Shown: positions 47,130 through 59,370 of the stretch, in pieces
Layout of the letters: each line of letters starts with the position of its first letter
Numbering within the stretch: the first letter of the stretch is position 1
Source: Carettochelys insculpta
Taxonomy: Eukaryota > Chordata > Testudines > Carettochelyidae
Assembly: GCF_033958435.1 (NCBI RefSeq)
Contig: NC_134161.1
Location: 13,082,001-13,146,000 of the forward strand
DNA: 64,000 nucleotides
Reading direction: 5' to 3'
Translations under genes and position numbers: made by a program
Notes under the pieces: model-generated
Told to the model about the DNA's origin: nothing
The model's database searches: none
The model's input: the letters and a program-made list of their open reading frames with translations, nothing else

Positions 47130-48255
47130 GAGCAATACCCGGAACGATTGGTGGCATTCATCAATGTAACCAAAGTGTTTGACTCAGTCATTTTACAGTA
47201 TGGAAGATGCTGTGTAGGTTTGGCTGTCCACAGAAATTAATTGTCATCATCAGGCTACTCTGTGATGGGATGATTGACCCTGTTTTGTCCATTGGCTCAG
47301 AAAGCAAACAATGCATCATTCAAACCCAAGCCAAGCAGAGCTGTGTCATTGCTACAACACTCTTCTCTGTTTACGTTACCATGATCCTCATTCTCGTTCA
47401 CGACCGCCTTCCTAATGAAATTAGGATTGAGCACTGTATGGATGGCCAGCTCCTCAATCTCAGATGTTCCCAAACAAAATCTAAAATCCAGAGAATTGGC
47501 ATCACTGACCAGCAGTATGCAGATGATTGTATCATTTTAGCACACATAAAGGCCATCTTGCAAAGCACCTTAAATGTTTTTGCAGATGTCTATGACATCC
47601 TAGGTCTTTCTCTCAAAATCAGGAAAATGATGGTACGTTAGAGCTGGCATCTGCACCTTTGTACCCCTTCATTAGCAGAGAACCCCGAGAAATTTTCTAT
47701 ACTTTGTGACACATCATCTCTCCCAAAAAGCCAGCGTTGACGTAGAAATTGAATTCATGATGTGTTCCAGCAAGTCTTTGGAAGACTACACAAATGAGTT
47801 TCCAAATCTATAAACAGGTACCAAGGTCTTGGCTTACAAGGCAGTTGTCATTCCCACCCTTCCCTATGGATGTGAGTCCTGGGTACCCTGCAAATGACAT
47901 CTCAAGCAACTGGAGTGGTGCCAGAAGCACTGCCTCAGAAGGATCCTCAGGATCAGCTGAAAAGACCAACACACTAACATCTGTGTTCTCTCTGCAGCCA
48001 ACCTCGGCGGTATAGAAGCCCAGGTCATGAAATCCTGACTCCGCTGGGCTGGCCACAATGTACTTATGCTTAACACTTGCCTCCCAAAGCAATTATTCTT
48101 CTTTCAGTTAAGTCAGAGAAGGCGGCCTCACAAAAGCCACTGGAAGTGTTTCAAATGTGTACTGAAAATAACCTTAGAAAGGGAGGCATCAACCAAAGAA
48201 GTTAGGAAGACACAGAAAGGAACAGAACACAGTGATACTACCAAGCCACAGCTCA
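47130..48255 (+). mobile_element. non-LTR retrotransposon RT fragment (clade not assigned)
   Basis: Frames broken by stops and shifts encode the back half of a reverse transcriptase. They include 'FINVTKVFDSV' with the first catalytic Asp, 'FGCPQKLIVIIRLLCDGM', an intact 'QYADDCIILA' box at 47513-47542, then 'YGCESWVPC', 'LRWAGH' and 'KSHWKCFKCVLK'. The 'YG.E.W', 'RWAGHV' and 'K.LK' tail marks a LINE clade different from CR1. The longest open piece is 144 aa (47207-47641). It is a dead, 5'-truncated copy. Confidence 0.8.
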
Positions 48256-49312
48256 CTTAGAGGAGAACAGGGATACTCATGAAATAGGGAAGCTACACAG
48301 GAGGAAAGAAAGGGTACAACATTTCAGCCAACAGCTCTCTCTTCCAATATTATACCTGTCACTTCTGAAGAATTGGGCTCTTCAGCCCCTTAAAATCTCA
48401 CCAGTGAACCCTTTTGGCAGATAGCAGCCTTGCATCGAGGGGTAGCTGAAGAAGATATTTGATGGAACTAAATTCACACTAAGGGCCTGATCAACTTCCT
48501 TATCCTCTTTCTAGTAAGGGTGATGTGTGGTCACATGTTGATGCTATATGTCCATTTGCTCGGTCAAATCTCATTGAATCAAAGGAGACTTGTCTGAACA
48601 AAGTTTGAATAAACAAAGTAAGGATGTCAAGTTTATTATTCGTGCTGAAATTATACTAGGTCTGTTTCCAAAGCTCATTTCGGCTAATTTCCCAGGACGT
48701 TTTGTGCCCTAATGAACCATTATGCAAACTCACTTCTTTCCTTTAATAAGACATGGTGGGTATACTGCTATGTAGTCACCTTTTGGAGTGCAGTTTTAAT
48801 CTGCCAACAGCACAAAGAGCCTGAAATTGGCATTCTTTTATTAAGTAACATTGTTTGGAGGAAGCATACACAATTGGAAATAAAGATCTGAAAAGAGCAG
48901 GATTAAATTGCTTCGTACACCTTAACATTTTGACAAATCTTGTGAAACATAGTTAAGTTTTTACCTGAAATTAGCATTTCCAGCTTAGATGTATTATTGT
49001 AGGAGAAAAAATAAAATTCTTTACAACCATGACTGCATTTTAACACAACTTTTTCTCTCTGAATTTACTCTCTCATTTTGTAGGCACACGGAATATCTCA
49101 GTTGCATCTGCCTCTCCCGAATTCTTGATATAGGAAGGAAGAGTTATGAGGTCTAAGTGCTGTTGGTTTTGAAAGTTGTCTAGCAGTTTTAATGTGCCCC
49201 CACCCAGTTAGCAGTGTCTGCAGGAGGTTCTGGGAGAGAGTATTTGCATGTACTTTTTGAGCACTTTTATTTGCATTAAATTGCAAACTTATGTTCTTTT
49301 TTCCTTCCCCAG

Positions 49313-49397
49313 GTTCAATAGATGAAGGGGTCACTGAGGGATTACCCACACTCCAAAGTACCTCTGTCAGTAATGCTCATGTGGATGATGATGATCG
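49313..49397 (+). CDS. ZBTB44: ZBTB44 exon 3: acidic linker
   Basis: An 85 nt exon between acceptor TTCCTTCCCCAG and donor ATCG|GTATGT. It completes Gly340, encodes residues 341-367 (SIDEGVTEGLPTLQ and so on, ending in four Asp), and begins Arg368. Phase 1 in and phase 2 out join exon 2 and exon 4 in frame, and the peptide matches the linker of known ZBTB44 proteins at the same place. It has no domain and links the BTB region to the zinc fingers. Its length is not a multiple of three, so skipping it would shift the frame. Confidence 0.93.
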
Positions 49398-49826
49398 GTA
49401 TGTACCAACATAGCATGCAAACTGTTCTGTAGTGGGTGAGTTGTATGCTATAATCAGCTTGCCTCAACCCTAATCAGAGAACGGTTAGTTGCTCGTATAT
49501 ATACTTTGTGTTGAACAAAATACAATCAGTGCCTGAATGATCAAATACTTCAGGAGAGCAGAGGCGATGAAAGTCAGTGATTTACTTTCTAGTTACACTG
49601 TTTCTTTTTGTGAAGTTTCCAACTTAAATTGAAGAGGAAAGAGATTATTTTATTCCTGTGCTACGTATTCAGGCTATTCTGTGTTTGTATACACACTTTG
49701 TTGTGGCTCTGTTAGGAATGCTGCATACATCCTATATCTGACACAAAAGCAAGAGATGAAAAGTTAGTCCATGTAACAGAACGTGTCTTTTCCTCCACCC
49801 ACAGAGAGAGACAAGTATCACAATGA

Positions 49827-50146
49827 CAGGTTGAACCTCTCTCATATGGCACCCTCGGGACCTGACTGGTGCCAGGTGAGAATTTGCTGGACCATGAGTG
49901 GTCAATATTGTCTGGCACATTACCAACACTTTCACTGATTCCTGGGCTCTTAAAAAACATATAGAGGTAAATTAGAGCTAAATAACCGTACAGACCACTG
50001 GGATCCAGGACTTCTGGCTGTAAACAAACTTTATGGGACCGTAGGAAACTTGTCCACACACACAGTGGTTGTCCGGTTAACTAAAATCATGCTGGATTAT
50101 GGATGTTGCCAGACGAGAGAGTTATAGGTTAGAGAGGTTCAACCTG
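49827..50146. mobile_element. Tigger-like MITE ('aacctctct' ends)
   Basis: The left end CAGGTTGAACCTCTCTCAT and right end 'ttagagaggttcaacctg' are near-perfect inverted termini, with TA after the right end. The interior is collinear with the copy at 40920-41245. It is non-coding. Confidence 0.85.
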
Positions 50147-52046
50147 TACTGTCCATCATACATACTAGAATTCTGTTGCCTCAGTCTGTCATTCTTAATA
50201 TATACCCATTTACCAAAATACCCCGTCTGAAGACTATTCTTGTAGACGTTTATGTTAGTAGTTTCCTGTGCTGACAGCAGGTAGCTTGTTAAAATGGGTG
50301 ATGGAAAACTGGTATATTTCAGTATATAGCAGTAAGGTTATGGGGGTGTGGACTGAAGTGTGTGATAGTTGTGTAGAAAGAAGGTATTTGCCTGTGAGTG
50401 GAGCTTATATGCTGTTCGTTAGTCTTAACTTTTTATTTCCTAGCTTTTGTGGGTTTTGTCCCATAGTATGTATGGAGCAACACTGTTTCACAGTGAAAAT
50501 TTAGTGTATTAATTTCCCAATGCTTAGATGTTTGATATGGGGAGCTGATCTTCTGCGAGAGATATGGACCTATACAGGGGCTGTCTAGGAGCTATGACAC
50601 AGTTGCAGGGTCTCACAGAAAGGACTTTATCAGCCAGCAGCTGCATTTTTGAGAACATAAAATCTTTTTTGGCAGCTTTATATAAAACATTCTCCAATGT
50701 CAGGGTACCCATGAAAGAAGAGTAAAGGTGCTGGTAAAATTTAACTGAGATGATTTTCTTATAGTTAAGGCTAATGATTAAAATAACTCTAAATATCCCT
50801 TTAGAAACTACCAAGTTTGTCTCTACCCCAGTTTTTTAAAAGATGCTAATTGTAAACAACAAAAAAACCCTACAACAGACAGATTTCAGCCATTGAGCAA
50901 ATTCGGACACCCTCTTGTTTTTAGACATTTGAAAAGAAGTTAAAACCTTATGGAAAAATTAAAGGGCGTGAAATTATTGTTATGAAATTTCACACTGAAA
51001 GCTCACTTACATGACAAGGAAAAATGGGAATATATGCCCCATGCTTGAAAATTCCCAAAAATAAGTTATTAGAACCCTGTAAAATTCAGCATGATTTGTG
51101 TACTATTTGTATATTACTGAAAAAGCTGCTAACTGCATTTATTAAGAACAGAGTTCTATAATCTACAAGTTAGGATTTTCTAAACCAAATGATTTCTTTT
51201 ACAAGTTCAAATGCAGGTTACAGGTCCTATCTCATAAGTTAACTAAATATTTAAGACAGTTTTTAAATCCCAGGAAGTTCACTCTTAATGCTGATGTTGT
51301 GGGAAGAGCTTCTTATGTATACCCAAACTTTCTTCTCACTCTGTAACAGACTTTATTATCATTACCAGCGTTCAGGTCTGCTCAGCTCAGTAGTACACAA
51401 TCAAAAGAAAAATCTTTTGCTACCTTCCTACACTTCTCTGAGGAATAAACAAATCTTATGTTAAAAAAAAAAAAGTATGCTTGCACTCTCCCACTTTCTC
51501 TAGCAGGATACGTACATGTATACAAAAGGGGCCCTGAGTTTGTCTGGAGAAGAGTAAACTGGCCTCTTGAACAACTTGCTATTTTTACTTCATTGTGGAG
51601 AATTAAGAAGTGGTTTGCTTGGGTGCTGATTTCTCTTTTGTGCTGAGTACAGTAAAGCCTGTAACTCTTGGTCACCTTGTGTTTACAAAAAAAAATTTTT
51701 TTTTTGTTTCCTCCTACAGATAATCTTATACTTTTTGCAGTAGGCTCATTCTGAATACACAATACTCCAAATATAGCTCAAACTTATTCCAGGCTGCTGG
51801 GAGCAACAATGTTTTTTCTGTCTGAAATAAACGTTAAGAACTTAGTGTTCTACTTGTATCACTCAGTAGAGCTGCTATTACTGAAGTCAGCTCTAAACAG
51901 GCTTACCAACATGGATACAAAGCTTTGCACATTGGTCATAAGTGCTTACTTCCCATCTAACTGGTGGATGCTCAGCCACTGACCACCCCCACACTCCCCC
52001 ACTGTTCCTCTTCCAGCTCTTTCTGCCTAGTCTCCACTGGTTTCAC

Positions 52047-52160
52047 ACAGCAACGAAGGGTCCTGTGGCACCTTATAGACTAACAGAAAAGTTTTGAGCA
52101 TGAGCTTTCGTGAGCACAGACTCACTTAATCAGATGCTGGTCTTGGAAATCTGCGGGGCT
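52047..52160 (-). mobile_element. snapback retroelement family, 5'-truncated copy
   Basis: It starts at the common A-rich end ('cacagcaacgaag') and continues with the arm 'tgtggcaccttatagactaa' and the core in - orientation. It then runs on into 'gatgctggtcttggaaatc', which may still be element sequence. There is no head or second arm. The subfamily is that of 21275 and 60897. Confidence 0.65.
52096..52133 (-). ncRNA. hammerhead-ribozyme-like core, G8 mutated
   Basis: On the - strand CTGATTA (52133-52127) stands where CTGANGA is expected, so the essential G8 is lost. Stem II is GTGAG/CTCAC, with one pair changed on both sides relative to GTGGG/CCCAC at 41 kb. GAAA is intact (52109-52106). 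A 3 bp stem III AGC/GCT closes over TCAT and is followed by C at the H17 position (52096). Stem I is not evident. It is predicted inactive. Confidence 0.25.
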
Positions 52161-54307
52161 TGGAAATAAGCCAGAGCCTCCTGAGTGTTGCAAAACAATT
52201 GTTTTCTGAGGGCAGGCGGTACTGTGGGAGGGAGTGATAGCCGCAATGGGAGGTTGGCTGCCAATAGGTGCTTAAGTGCCTGCTAATTTTTCTAAGTTAC
52301 CTGGAGTGAACACATGAATGTTTTATGCAGTTGACCAGTTCTCAGTGAACTGTGAGTTCTTTCTTCTGTAGAACATTATTAGATTGTAAATTTGCATAAT
52401 ATTTGTATGTAATAGACAGGTTTAATGTTTAGTCTAATTATTAACTACTCTTAAGTGAAGATGGGGCAGATGACAAGCACTGAAATATGTTTGTAAAGTG
52501 TAATGAGAATCTCATTTCAAAAGGCTTGTCCATGTCTATGAACAGGGTGTATTCTTCAGACACATTCAATGTGTTAGTATTCATATTTGTCAAGAATTAA
52601 TTTTTGCATATAGTTGAATATGCATTCCAGTCCATTCACAGAATGTCAAAAGCAGCTCATTTGCTTATAGAATGTAGTATCAGGATATTATAAAATATTA
52701 ATTAAAATTAACAGTTCTTGTTTCTTGATCTATGCTTTCTATGCTTTTATTATTTAAATTACACAGTATTTAAAATGATGCTTTATTACTAAGTGTCCAA
52801 AAATGTTTATTTTAGTTTAGTTGTTCTCTATTACATCTGATGTCACAGAAATTGCTTGCAGCCTCCAAATACTTAAATATTTGAGTATACAGAATGCCAA
52901 GAATGGAAGGAAAGGGTAATTTTGTTTTTACATTTCTTCCTTATGCTGAAGGTCACACATGTAATGGAACGGGTACTTATGCCTGCTTGCAGCATGCGGG
53001 AGGAACTGACCTGTCAGTTACTGGGACCTAGACTGCCCTGCTTCCTTAAATGACCTCCAGTTTTATCTGTCTCCCCAGGGACAAGTAGATGGGTCACCTA
53101 AATTTACCTTGCTGCAGAGCTTTCTGGGGGAAATTCCAAAACCTAGTTCAGATTTCTTACTATTAAACAGACAATACTTTGTGTGAATCAGTTATCTCAG
53201 GGTGGCATCTGCCTTTCAGAGAGATTGTTCCCTTAGCTCTGCTTTGCTTTCTGAGGCATTTGTAGCAGCTGGTGCTCCTGCAGGTTCCAGGAAGTGAGCT
53301 AGATGGAAAACAATCAAAGGCAAGAAGCAAAATGTGCATGTCTCCTACTTTCACCCCTCTTCAAGTGTCTGCTTGGCTGATTCTGTGGGCACTCTTTATC
53401 CAACCCAGTCCAGGTGGAGTCACCTCAAACCCTTTCCCCCAGGCAAGGAAATAGCCAATCAGGGTTGGAAACCCTGGCTCCAGGAGGCACATAGTTTTCC
53501 CTCCTCCGGTTTTAAGAGTGGAGCGTTAACTAAAGGGCAGTGCATCGTATGGAAAATTGTCTTTACAGCCTGCACCAGCAGCTGTATCTCCAGTAGCAGA
53601 ATTCAGCCACCTTCTCCCCTTTACATTTTCTGAGACCAAGGATCAAGGACAGTGGATGTAGCATGGACTATACCAGAGCTACTGCCATGTAGGCCTAGTG
53701 TTCCCAGCTGATATCTCAAATTGACCAAAATTCTGCATACTGATGAATCCATTCTTTAGTCAATGCTGTTTTTAGCAGAAGTATTCTTCCATGTCTCAGT
53801 GCTCAGGACAAGGAGTACTAAAGTGGATGTCCATATTTAAGGGATGATCCTACTTTCTCTGCTGCTGTGAAAATACCATTGTAATTGGTCTGTTAACCTG
53901 AAAATGATGAATTGGAACAGAGATGTGCTTACTTGACACTTTCTTTTTGGGGTTTTAAGATCCAGCCCTCAGAAACCAGTGGAATTTCCAGAATAGGTAC
54001 GGAAATTGACACCCGGCAATTTGTTGTTTTTTTTTTACCTTAGGGTGAAAATTATACTGGAGAGAAATTCACATAGCAGTGCATACCTCTGCTATCAGTG
54101 ACAGATAAGTCTGGTTCTGCTCCTAAGCTGTGAGCAGGTATCAGAAACCATAGTAATAGATCTGTGGACCTTTTGCTCCTACGTGATCTGGAAAAGGGTG
54201 TAAACAGTGAGCTGTCAAAATTTGCAAGCAATAAGCAATTACTGATGATAGTCCCAAACTGGCTGTGAAGAGCTACAAAGGGATCCCACAAACTGTGGCT
54301 CTTTAAG

Positions 54308-54370
54308 GATTAAGGGATTTGTTTGGACATAGGCTTTTGTGGGCTGCAACCCACTTTGTCAGATGTGAAG
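54308..54370 (-). mobile_element. snapback retroelement family, core fragment
   Basis: The - strand core survives as CTGACAA, a GTGGG/CCCAC stem and AAAA in place of GAAA, followed by 'gcctatgtcc'. Both ends of the insertion are unclear. It is an older, more decayed copy than those at 41 and 46 kb. Confidence 0.5.
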
Positions 54371-54479
54371 TAATGCCTAATGTGAGGCATTTTTTATACA
54401 TATAATATTATATAATGAAGTCTAGATTAGCTGTTTCACTCAGAGCTCTTGGGACCATTGTGATTAGTTCTCTGAAAAA

Positions 54480-55130
54480 TCTACTGAATGTATAGTGGCA
54501 ATCAAAAATATAAAAACATTAGGAAAGGATATATAATAAGACAAAAAAATATCATGATGCTGTATAATCCATGGTATACCAAACTTTGTGATGCTGTTTG
54601 CAGTTCTGGTTGCCTTCTCTCAGAAAGATATATTGGAAGTGGAAAAGGTACAGATAAACAATTGGGTGTTGGAACAGCTTCCATGTGTGGAAAGATTAAA
54701 AAGACTTTGTTCATCTTAGAAAATAGGTGAGGGAAAGGGGGATTATGGTAGGATTTGTAAAATCATGAATGGTGTGGAGAAATTTGTGTTTACTCCTTCA
54801 TGTAAGAACCAGTGATCACTCAAAGCAACTAATAGGCAAAACGTTTTAAAGTAACTTAAGGAAGCAGTACTTCAGACAACCCACAGTCTGTAGAATTTGT
54901 TTCCAGCAGAGTGAAAGCCAAATGTGTAACTGAGCTCAGAAAAGAATTAGATGAATTTATGGAGTATAGAACTATCAATGACTATTAGCCAAGACGGTCA
55001 TAGATGCAACCACTAAAACTGTGACAGAAACTGGGTTGGATGACAGGCTAGATAATTCATTAATTGTTCTGTTCTCTTCATTTCCTTTACACCGGCCACT
55101 GTCAGTGTGGCTATTCTGATGTTTGCATCT
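54480..55130 (+). mobile_element. old CR1 LINE 3' region
   Basis: The order of conserved blocks is that of an older amniote CR1 subfamily: 'ttgcagttctggttgcc', 'aaaatcatgaatggtgtgga', 'gaattagatgaatttatgga', 'ctattagccaagacggtca', 'gttggatgacaggctaga' and 'accggccactgtcag'. Coding frames are broken. It is clearly distinct from, and more diverged than, the CR1 at 55840. Confidence 0.7.
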
Positions 55131-55595
55131 AAATGACCTGCAGGGCTGTTTCTAATTGGTCCTATCCAGAATGAAGAAAACACCACACAAGGGGACCAAA
55201 TTACAATGCTGTGGTCCCCCAGGTAGTTTGCAGTTAGAGAATAGGTAAGGGTATTTAGATAATGTCAGGTAATTCATTTCTTCGAAAGTTTAAGATGTTT
55301 TCTTTTATCTACTTCCTAGTTACGTTAAAATTATAACCAAGCCATGCTAACTTCTAAAAATACTGATACATATCCTGTCATGCAGGAGGCTGGATCAAAC
55401 AAACTCCCAGTATGAACAAATTAAATTTATTTTCTTGATGGTTGCTGAGCAGGCTAATGACTTGAAATTGTAAATCATATTCTTGATTGATTATTGAATT
55501 GCTGATCTGAAATAAAAAGTGCCCTGCTTGGGTGTTCCTTAAATGTCACTGTAACTGTAAATATGAAAAAATAGATTTGTTCACCAGTTTTACTA

Positions 55596-55818
55596 AGGGT
55601 ATGTCCTACACTACTGGGAAGATCGACCCGGTCAGAGTTGATCTTCTGGAGTTTGATTTTGTGCTAGTTGAGGTAGCTATCTGGGGTAAGCAGTTGACCC
55701 ACTTATTCCTTAATATCATGAGGCTTAAGGGAGGTCGATGGGAGAGTTTCTTCTGTTGACCTCCCTCTGTGTGGGTGGCCAGGTAAGTCAGTTGTAGATA
55801 AATTGAGTCTAGCTATGC
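55596..55818. mobile_element. MITE of the turtle 'CTACACTACT' type
   Basis: The start 'agggtatgtcctacactact' and the end 'ttgagtctagctatgc' are decayed inverted termini. The interior 'gatcgacccggtcagagttg' and 'ggaggtcgatgggagagt' is typical of this group. It directly precedes the CR1 copy. Confidence 0.55.
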
Positions 55819-55839
55819 AGTTTCTGTTGCGAGAATTGG

Positions 55840-58385
55840 TTATCTGTAATAGACTTAACTCCCAAGCCTAACTTACTAAATTCTACTACAGACCACCTAG
55901 CCAAGTAGAAGAGGTGGATGCGATGTCCTCTAAACATTTAACCGAATTATCCAAAACACAGTACTAGGTGGTGATGGAGGACTTCAGCTATCCAGGCATA
56001 TGTTGGGAAGCTAACAGAGAGGCACAGAATATCCAGAAAGTTTTTGGACTGCATGGATGACAGCTTTTTATTTCAGAAGATTGAAAAAGCTACTGGTGGG
56101 AAGCAGTTCTAGATTTGATTTTAACAGATAGGAGGGAACTTGTTGAGAATTTGAAAGTAGAAGGTAGCTGGAGAGAAAATGACCATGATATCATAGAGTT
56201 CATGATTCCAAGCAATAGTGAAAGGGAGAACAGCAAAATAGAGACAGTGGATTTCAGAAAAGCAGATTTTGGTAAACTCAGAGACCTGGTAGGTAAGGTC
56301 CCATGGGAAGCAAGATAAAACAATTGAGGGGAGTTGACAATTTTTCAAAGGGGCATTATTAAGGGCCCAAAAGCAAACTATACCCCTGCATAGGAAAGCT
56401 AGAAAGTATGGTAAAAGACCACCTTGGCTTAGCCAGGAGATCTTGCATGATCTCAAAATCAAAAAGGAGTTGTATAAGTGGAAAGTAGGAGAACTGACAA
56501 AAGATGTATATAAGCAAAGAATTCATGCATGCAGGGGCAAGATTAGAAAGACCAAGGCACAGAATACATTCAGATTAGCTAGAGGCATAAAGGGTAACAA
56601 GAAGTCATTCTGTAAATACATTAGAAGCAAGAGGAAGACCAAGGACAGTATAGGCTCGCTACTCAGTGCAGAGGGAGGAACAGTATCAGGAGACTTCGAA
56701 ATGGCAGAGGTGCTTAATGACTTTGTTTGTCTTCACCAAGAAGGCTGATGCAGAAATGCCTAATGCATGCTAGTGGGAAGGGGTAGATTTAGAGGGTAAA
56801 ATACATAAAGAACAAGTTAAAAATTACTTAGAAAAATCAGATGTCTTCAGGTCACCAGGGCCTGATGAAATGCATCCTAGAATACTTAAGGAGCTCATAT
56901 TGGAGGTTTCTGAGCCTTTAGCTATCATATTTGAAAAATCCTGAAAGTCGGGAGAAATTCAAGCAGTCTGGAAAAGGGCAAATATAGTGCCCATCTATAA
57001 AAAGGGAAAAAAGAAAAACCCAGGAAACTACAGGCAAATCAGTGTAACTTCTGTACCAGGAAAGATAATGGAGCAAATAATTAAGGAATTTATCTGCAAA
57101 CATCTGGATGAAAATCAGGTGATAGGTAACAGCCAGCATTGATTTGTAAAGAAGAAATCATGCCAGACCAATCTGATAGCTTTGTTTGACAAGGTAACAA
57201 GCCTCATGGGTAAGGGAGAGGCAGTGGATGTGGTATACCTCATTTTAGTAAGTCATTTGACATGGTCTTGCATGATCTTCTTATCTATAAACGAAGCAAA
57301 TATAACTTAGATGGGGCCATTATAAGGCAAGTGCATAACTGGCTGGATAACCATTGTCAGCGAGTAGTTATTAATGGTTTGCAGTCATGCTGGAAAGGCA
57401 TAACAAATGGGGTTCCACAGAGATCTGTTTTGGGACTGGTTCTATGCAATATGTTCATCAGCGATTTAGATATTGGCACAGAGAGTACACTTATTAAGTT
57501 TGCAGGTGATACCAACCTGAGGTGGGTTGCAACTGCTTTAAAGGATAGAGTCGTAATTCAGAATGATCTGGACACACTGGAGAAATGGTCTGAGTTAAAC
57601 AGGATGAAGTTTAATAAGGACAAATGCAAAGTACTCCACTTAGGAAGAAACCATCAGCTGCATACATATAGAGTGGGAAGCGACTGTCTAGGAAAGCGTA
57701 CTGCAGGAAGGGACTTGGTCATAGTGGACAACAAGCTAAATATGAGTCAACAGTGTGATACTGCTGCCAAAAAATCAAACATGATTCTGGGATGTATTTG
57801 CAGGAGTGTTGTGAGCAAGACGCACGAAGTCATTCTTCTGCTGTCCTCGGTGCTCATTCAGCCTCAGCTGGAGTACTGTGTCCCGTTCTGGGCACCATAT
57901 TTCAAGAAAGATGTGGAGAAATTGGAAAGGGTCCAGAGAAGAGCAACAAGAACGATGAAAGGTCTAGAGAACAAGAGCGGTGAGGGAAGATTGAAAGAAC
58001 TGGGCTTGTTTAGTTTAGAAAAGAGAAGATTTAGAGGGGACATGATGGCAGTTTTCAAGTACCTCAAAGAGGGTTACAAGGAGGAGGGAGAAAAATTGTT
58101 CTCCTTGGCCTCTGAGGATAGGACAAGGAGCAATGAGCTTAAACTGCAGCAAAGGAGGTTTAGATTAGACATTAGGAAAAACTTCACAACTGTCAGGGTA
58201 GTTAAACACTGGAATAAGTTACCTAGGGAGGTTGTGAAATCTCCATTGCTGAAGGTATTTCAGAGCAGGTTAAACAGACGCCTATCAGGGATGATCTAGA
58301 TGATGTTTGGTCCTGCCAGGAGGGCAGGCAACTGGACTCAGTGAACTCTTGAGGTCCTTCCAGTGCTAGTGTTCTATGATTATTC
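55840..58385 (+). mobile_element. CR1 LINE, 2.5 kb, catalytically dead
   Basis: This is the longest CR1 in the window. It starts in the last part of the endonuclease ('[11 protein letters not shown]' near 55978), passes through the linker ('[16 protein letters not shown]'), and reaches the reverse transcriptase ('[15 protein letters not shown]', 'NYRQISVTS', 'GVPQRSVLG'). It ends with the 3' UTR 'cttgaggtccttccag' and a 'ttctatgattatt' tail. A 345-codon frame (57262-58299) is still open, but the F-A-D-D box reads F-A-G-D (57499-57510), so a metal-binding Asp is lost. Several stops and a frameshift near 57255 lie upstream. Confidence 0.92.
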
Positions 58386-58624
58386 CATTTGCCGTTTGTA
58401 CTTCATTGTGTACATTTGGGCACGTTCTATATGTATACATGTTCTCTGAAAAACGAAGTACAATGTAGTACTGTTCAGTGACAGTTTTCAAAGAAAATGA
58501 GGTCAGAGTGTAGTGTCATTTCTTGTCTCAGGTCAAGTATTCTTTGGACAAGCCCATTCAGTGGTTCCCCACCCCCCTGGCCTGCTTGTAAATTAGTGAT
58601 TTCTTTTTTCCCCCCCACACACAG

Positions 58625-58788
58625 GTTGGAGAATGTTCAGTATCCCTACCAACTCTACATTGCTCCTTCTACCAGCAGCACAGAGAGACCCAGCCCAAAT
58701 GGCCCAGATAGACCTTTTCAGTGTCCAACCTGTGGGGTCCGATTCACCCGCATTCAGAATTTAAAACAGCACATGCTTATCCACTCAG
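58625..58788 (+). CDS. ZBTB44: ZBTB44 exon 4: linker and zinc finger 1
   Basis: A 164 nt exon bounded by CACACACAG and donor CTCAG|GTAAGA, phase 2 in and phase 1 out. It completes Arg368, encodes residues 369-422 and starts Gly423. After a proline/serine-rich stretch ('YIAPSTSSTERPSPNGPD') comes a canonical C2H2 finger with zinc ligands Cys401, Cys404, His417 and His421. The H-C link SGIKPF that follows is split by intron 4. The residues at helix positions ('TRIQNLKQH') match known ZBTB44, so DNA recognition is probably conserved. Confidence 0.95.
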
Positions 58789-59144
58789 GTAAGAAACTTA
58801 ATTGTTTCCATGAGAAAGATGATCATGAATGCCTGCTGTTTGTGCACCATTTTTGAATAAACTGTGTATGCAAACTGATTTTTTTGCTCTAATCTTTTTT
58901 TCAGAGAGGCAGAGTTTCCTAAAAGTTTGTGATTAACGGCTATGAGTGTACCTATTTTCCTCAAAGTCTAGCTATGTTGCTAAATAATTAAACTTAGTAG
59001 GGATAAAAAAAATTTTAATTAAAATTAGTGGACTAAAATAGGATGACATTTATAATCTTTGCTACCTCCTTTGTTCCTACACTCACATGACCCCTTCTTT
59101 TAGGGAAATTTTTGAGGCAAAATCAAGAAATTAAGGTATGTCAC

Positions 59145-59370
59145 TCTTGGGTATGAATTATCCACACCCCAAGTGATGTAGTTATACTGCCTTAAGCGCT
59201 GCTCTGGACAGTGCTGGTTTGGTGAGAGAGCTGCTCCCATCTCTCACCAAAGTGGCACTATTAAACTGAGGGAAGACTTTCTCCCATCAGTTTTTAGAGC
59301 ATCTTCATCAGAAGCACTGAAGCAGTACAGCTGTGCCAGTGTAAGTTTCTAATGTGACCAAAGCCCTGTG
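59145..59370. mobile_element. MITE remnant
   Basis: Imperfect inverted blocks ('gtgagagagctgctccc' against 'ctcccatctctcaccaa') and end-like 'tgtgccagtgtaag' sequence fit the turtle MITE group. The termini are eroded. Confidence 0.4.

Larger units (their letters stand above)
40523..49312 (+). other. ZBTB44: ZBTB44 intron 2
   Basis: An 8.8 kb intron between GTATAG and TTCCTTCCCCAG. It carries a Tigger-like element, a nested hAT plus snapback copy, MITEs and a non-LTR retrotransposon, listed separately. Stretches at about 41.9-43.6, 43.9-45.48 and 48.26-49.3 kb show nothing recognisable. An AATAAA at about 40858 follows the in-frame stop at 40572 and could serve a short intron-retained transcript, but this is only a possibility. 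Confidence 0.75.
49398..58624 (+). other. ZBTB44: ZBTB44 intron 3
   Basis: A 9.2 kb intron between GTATGT and an acceptor CCCCACACACAG. It contains a Tigger-like element, two snapback fragments, an old CR1, a MITE and a 2.5 kb CR1 copy, listed separately. About 50.15-52.04 and 52.3-54.3 kb show nothing recognised. Confidence 0.75.
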
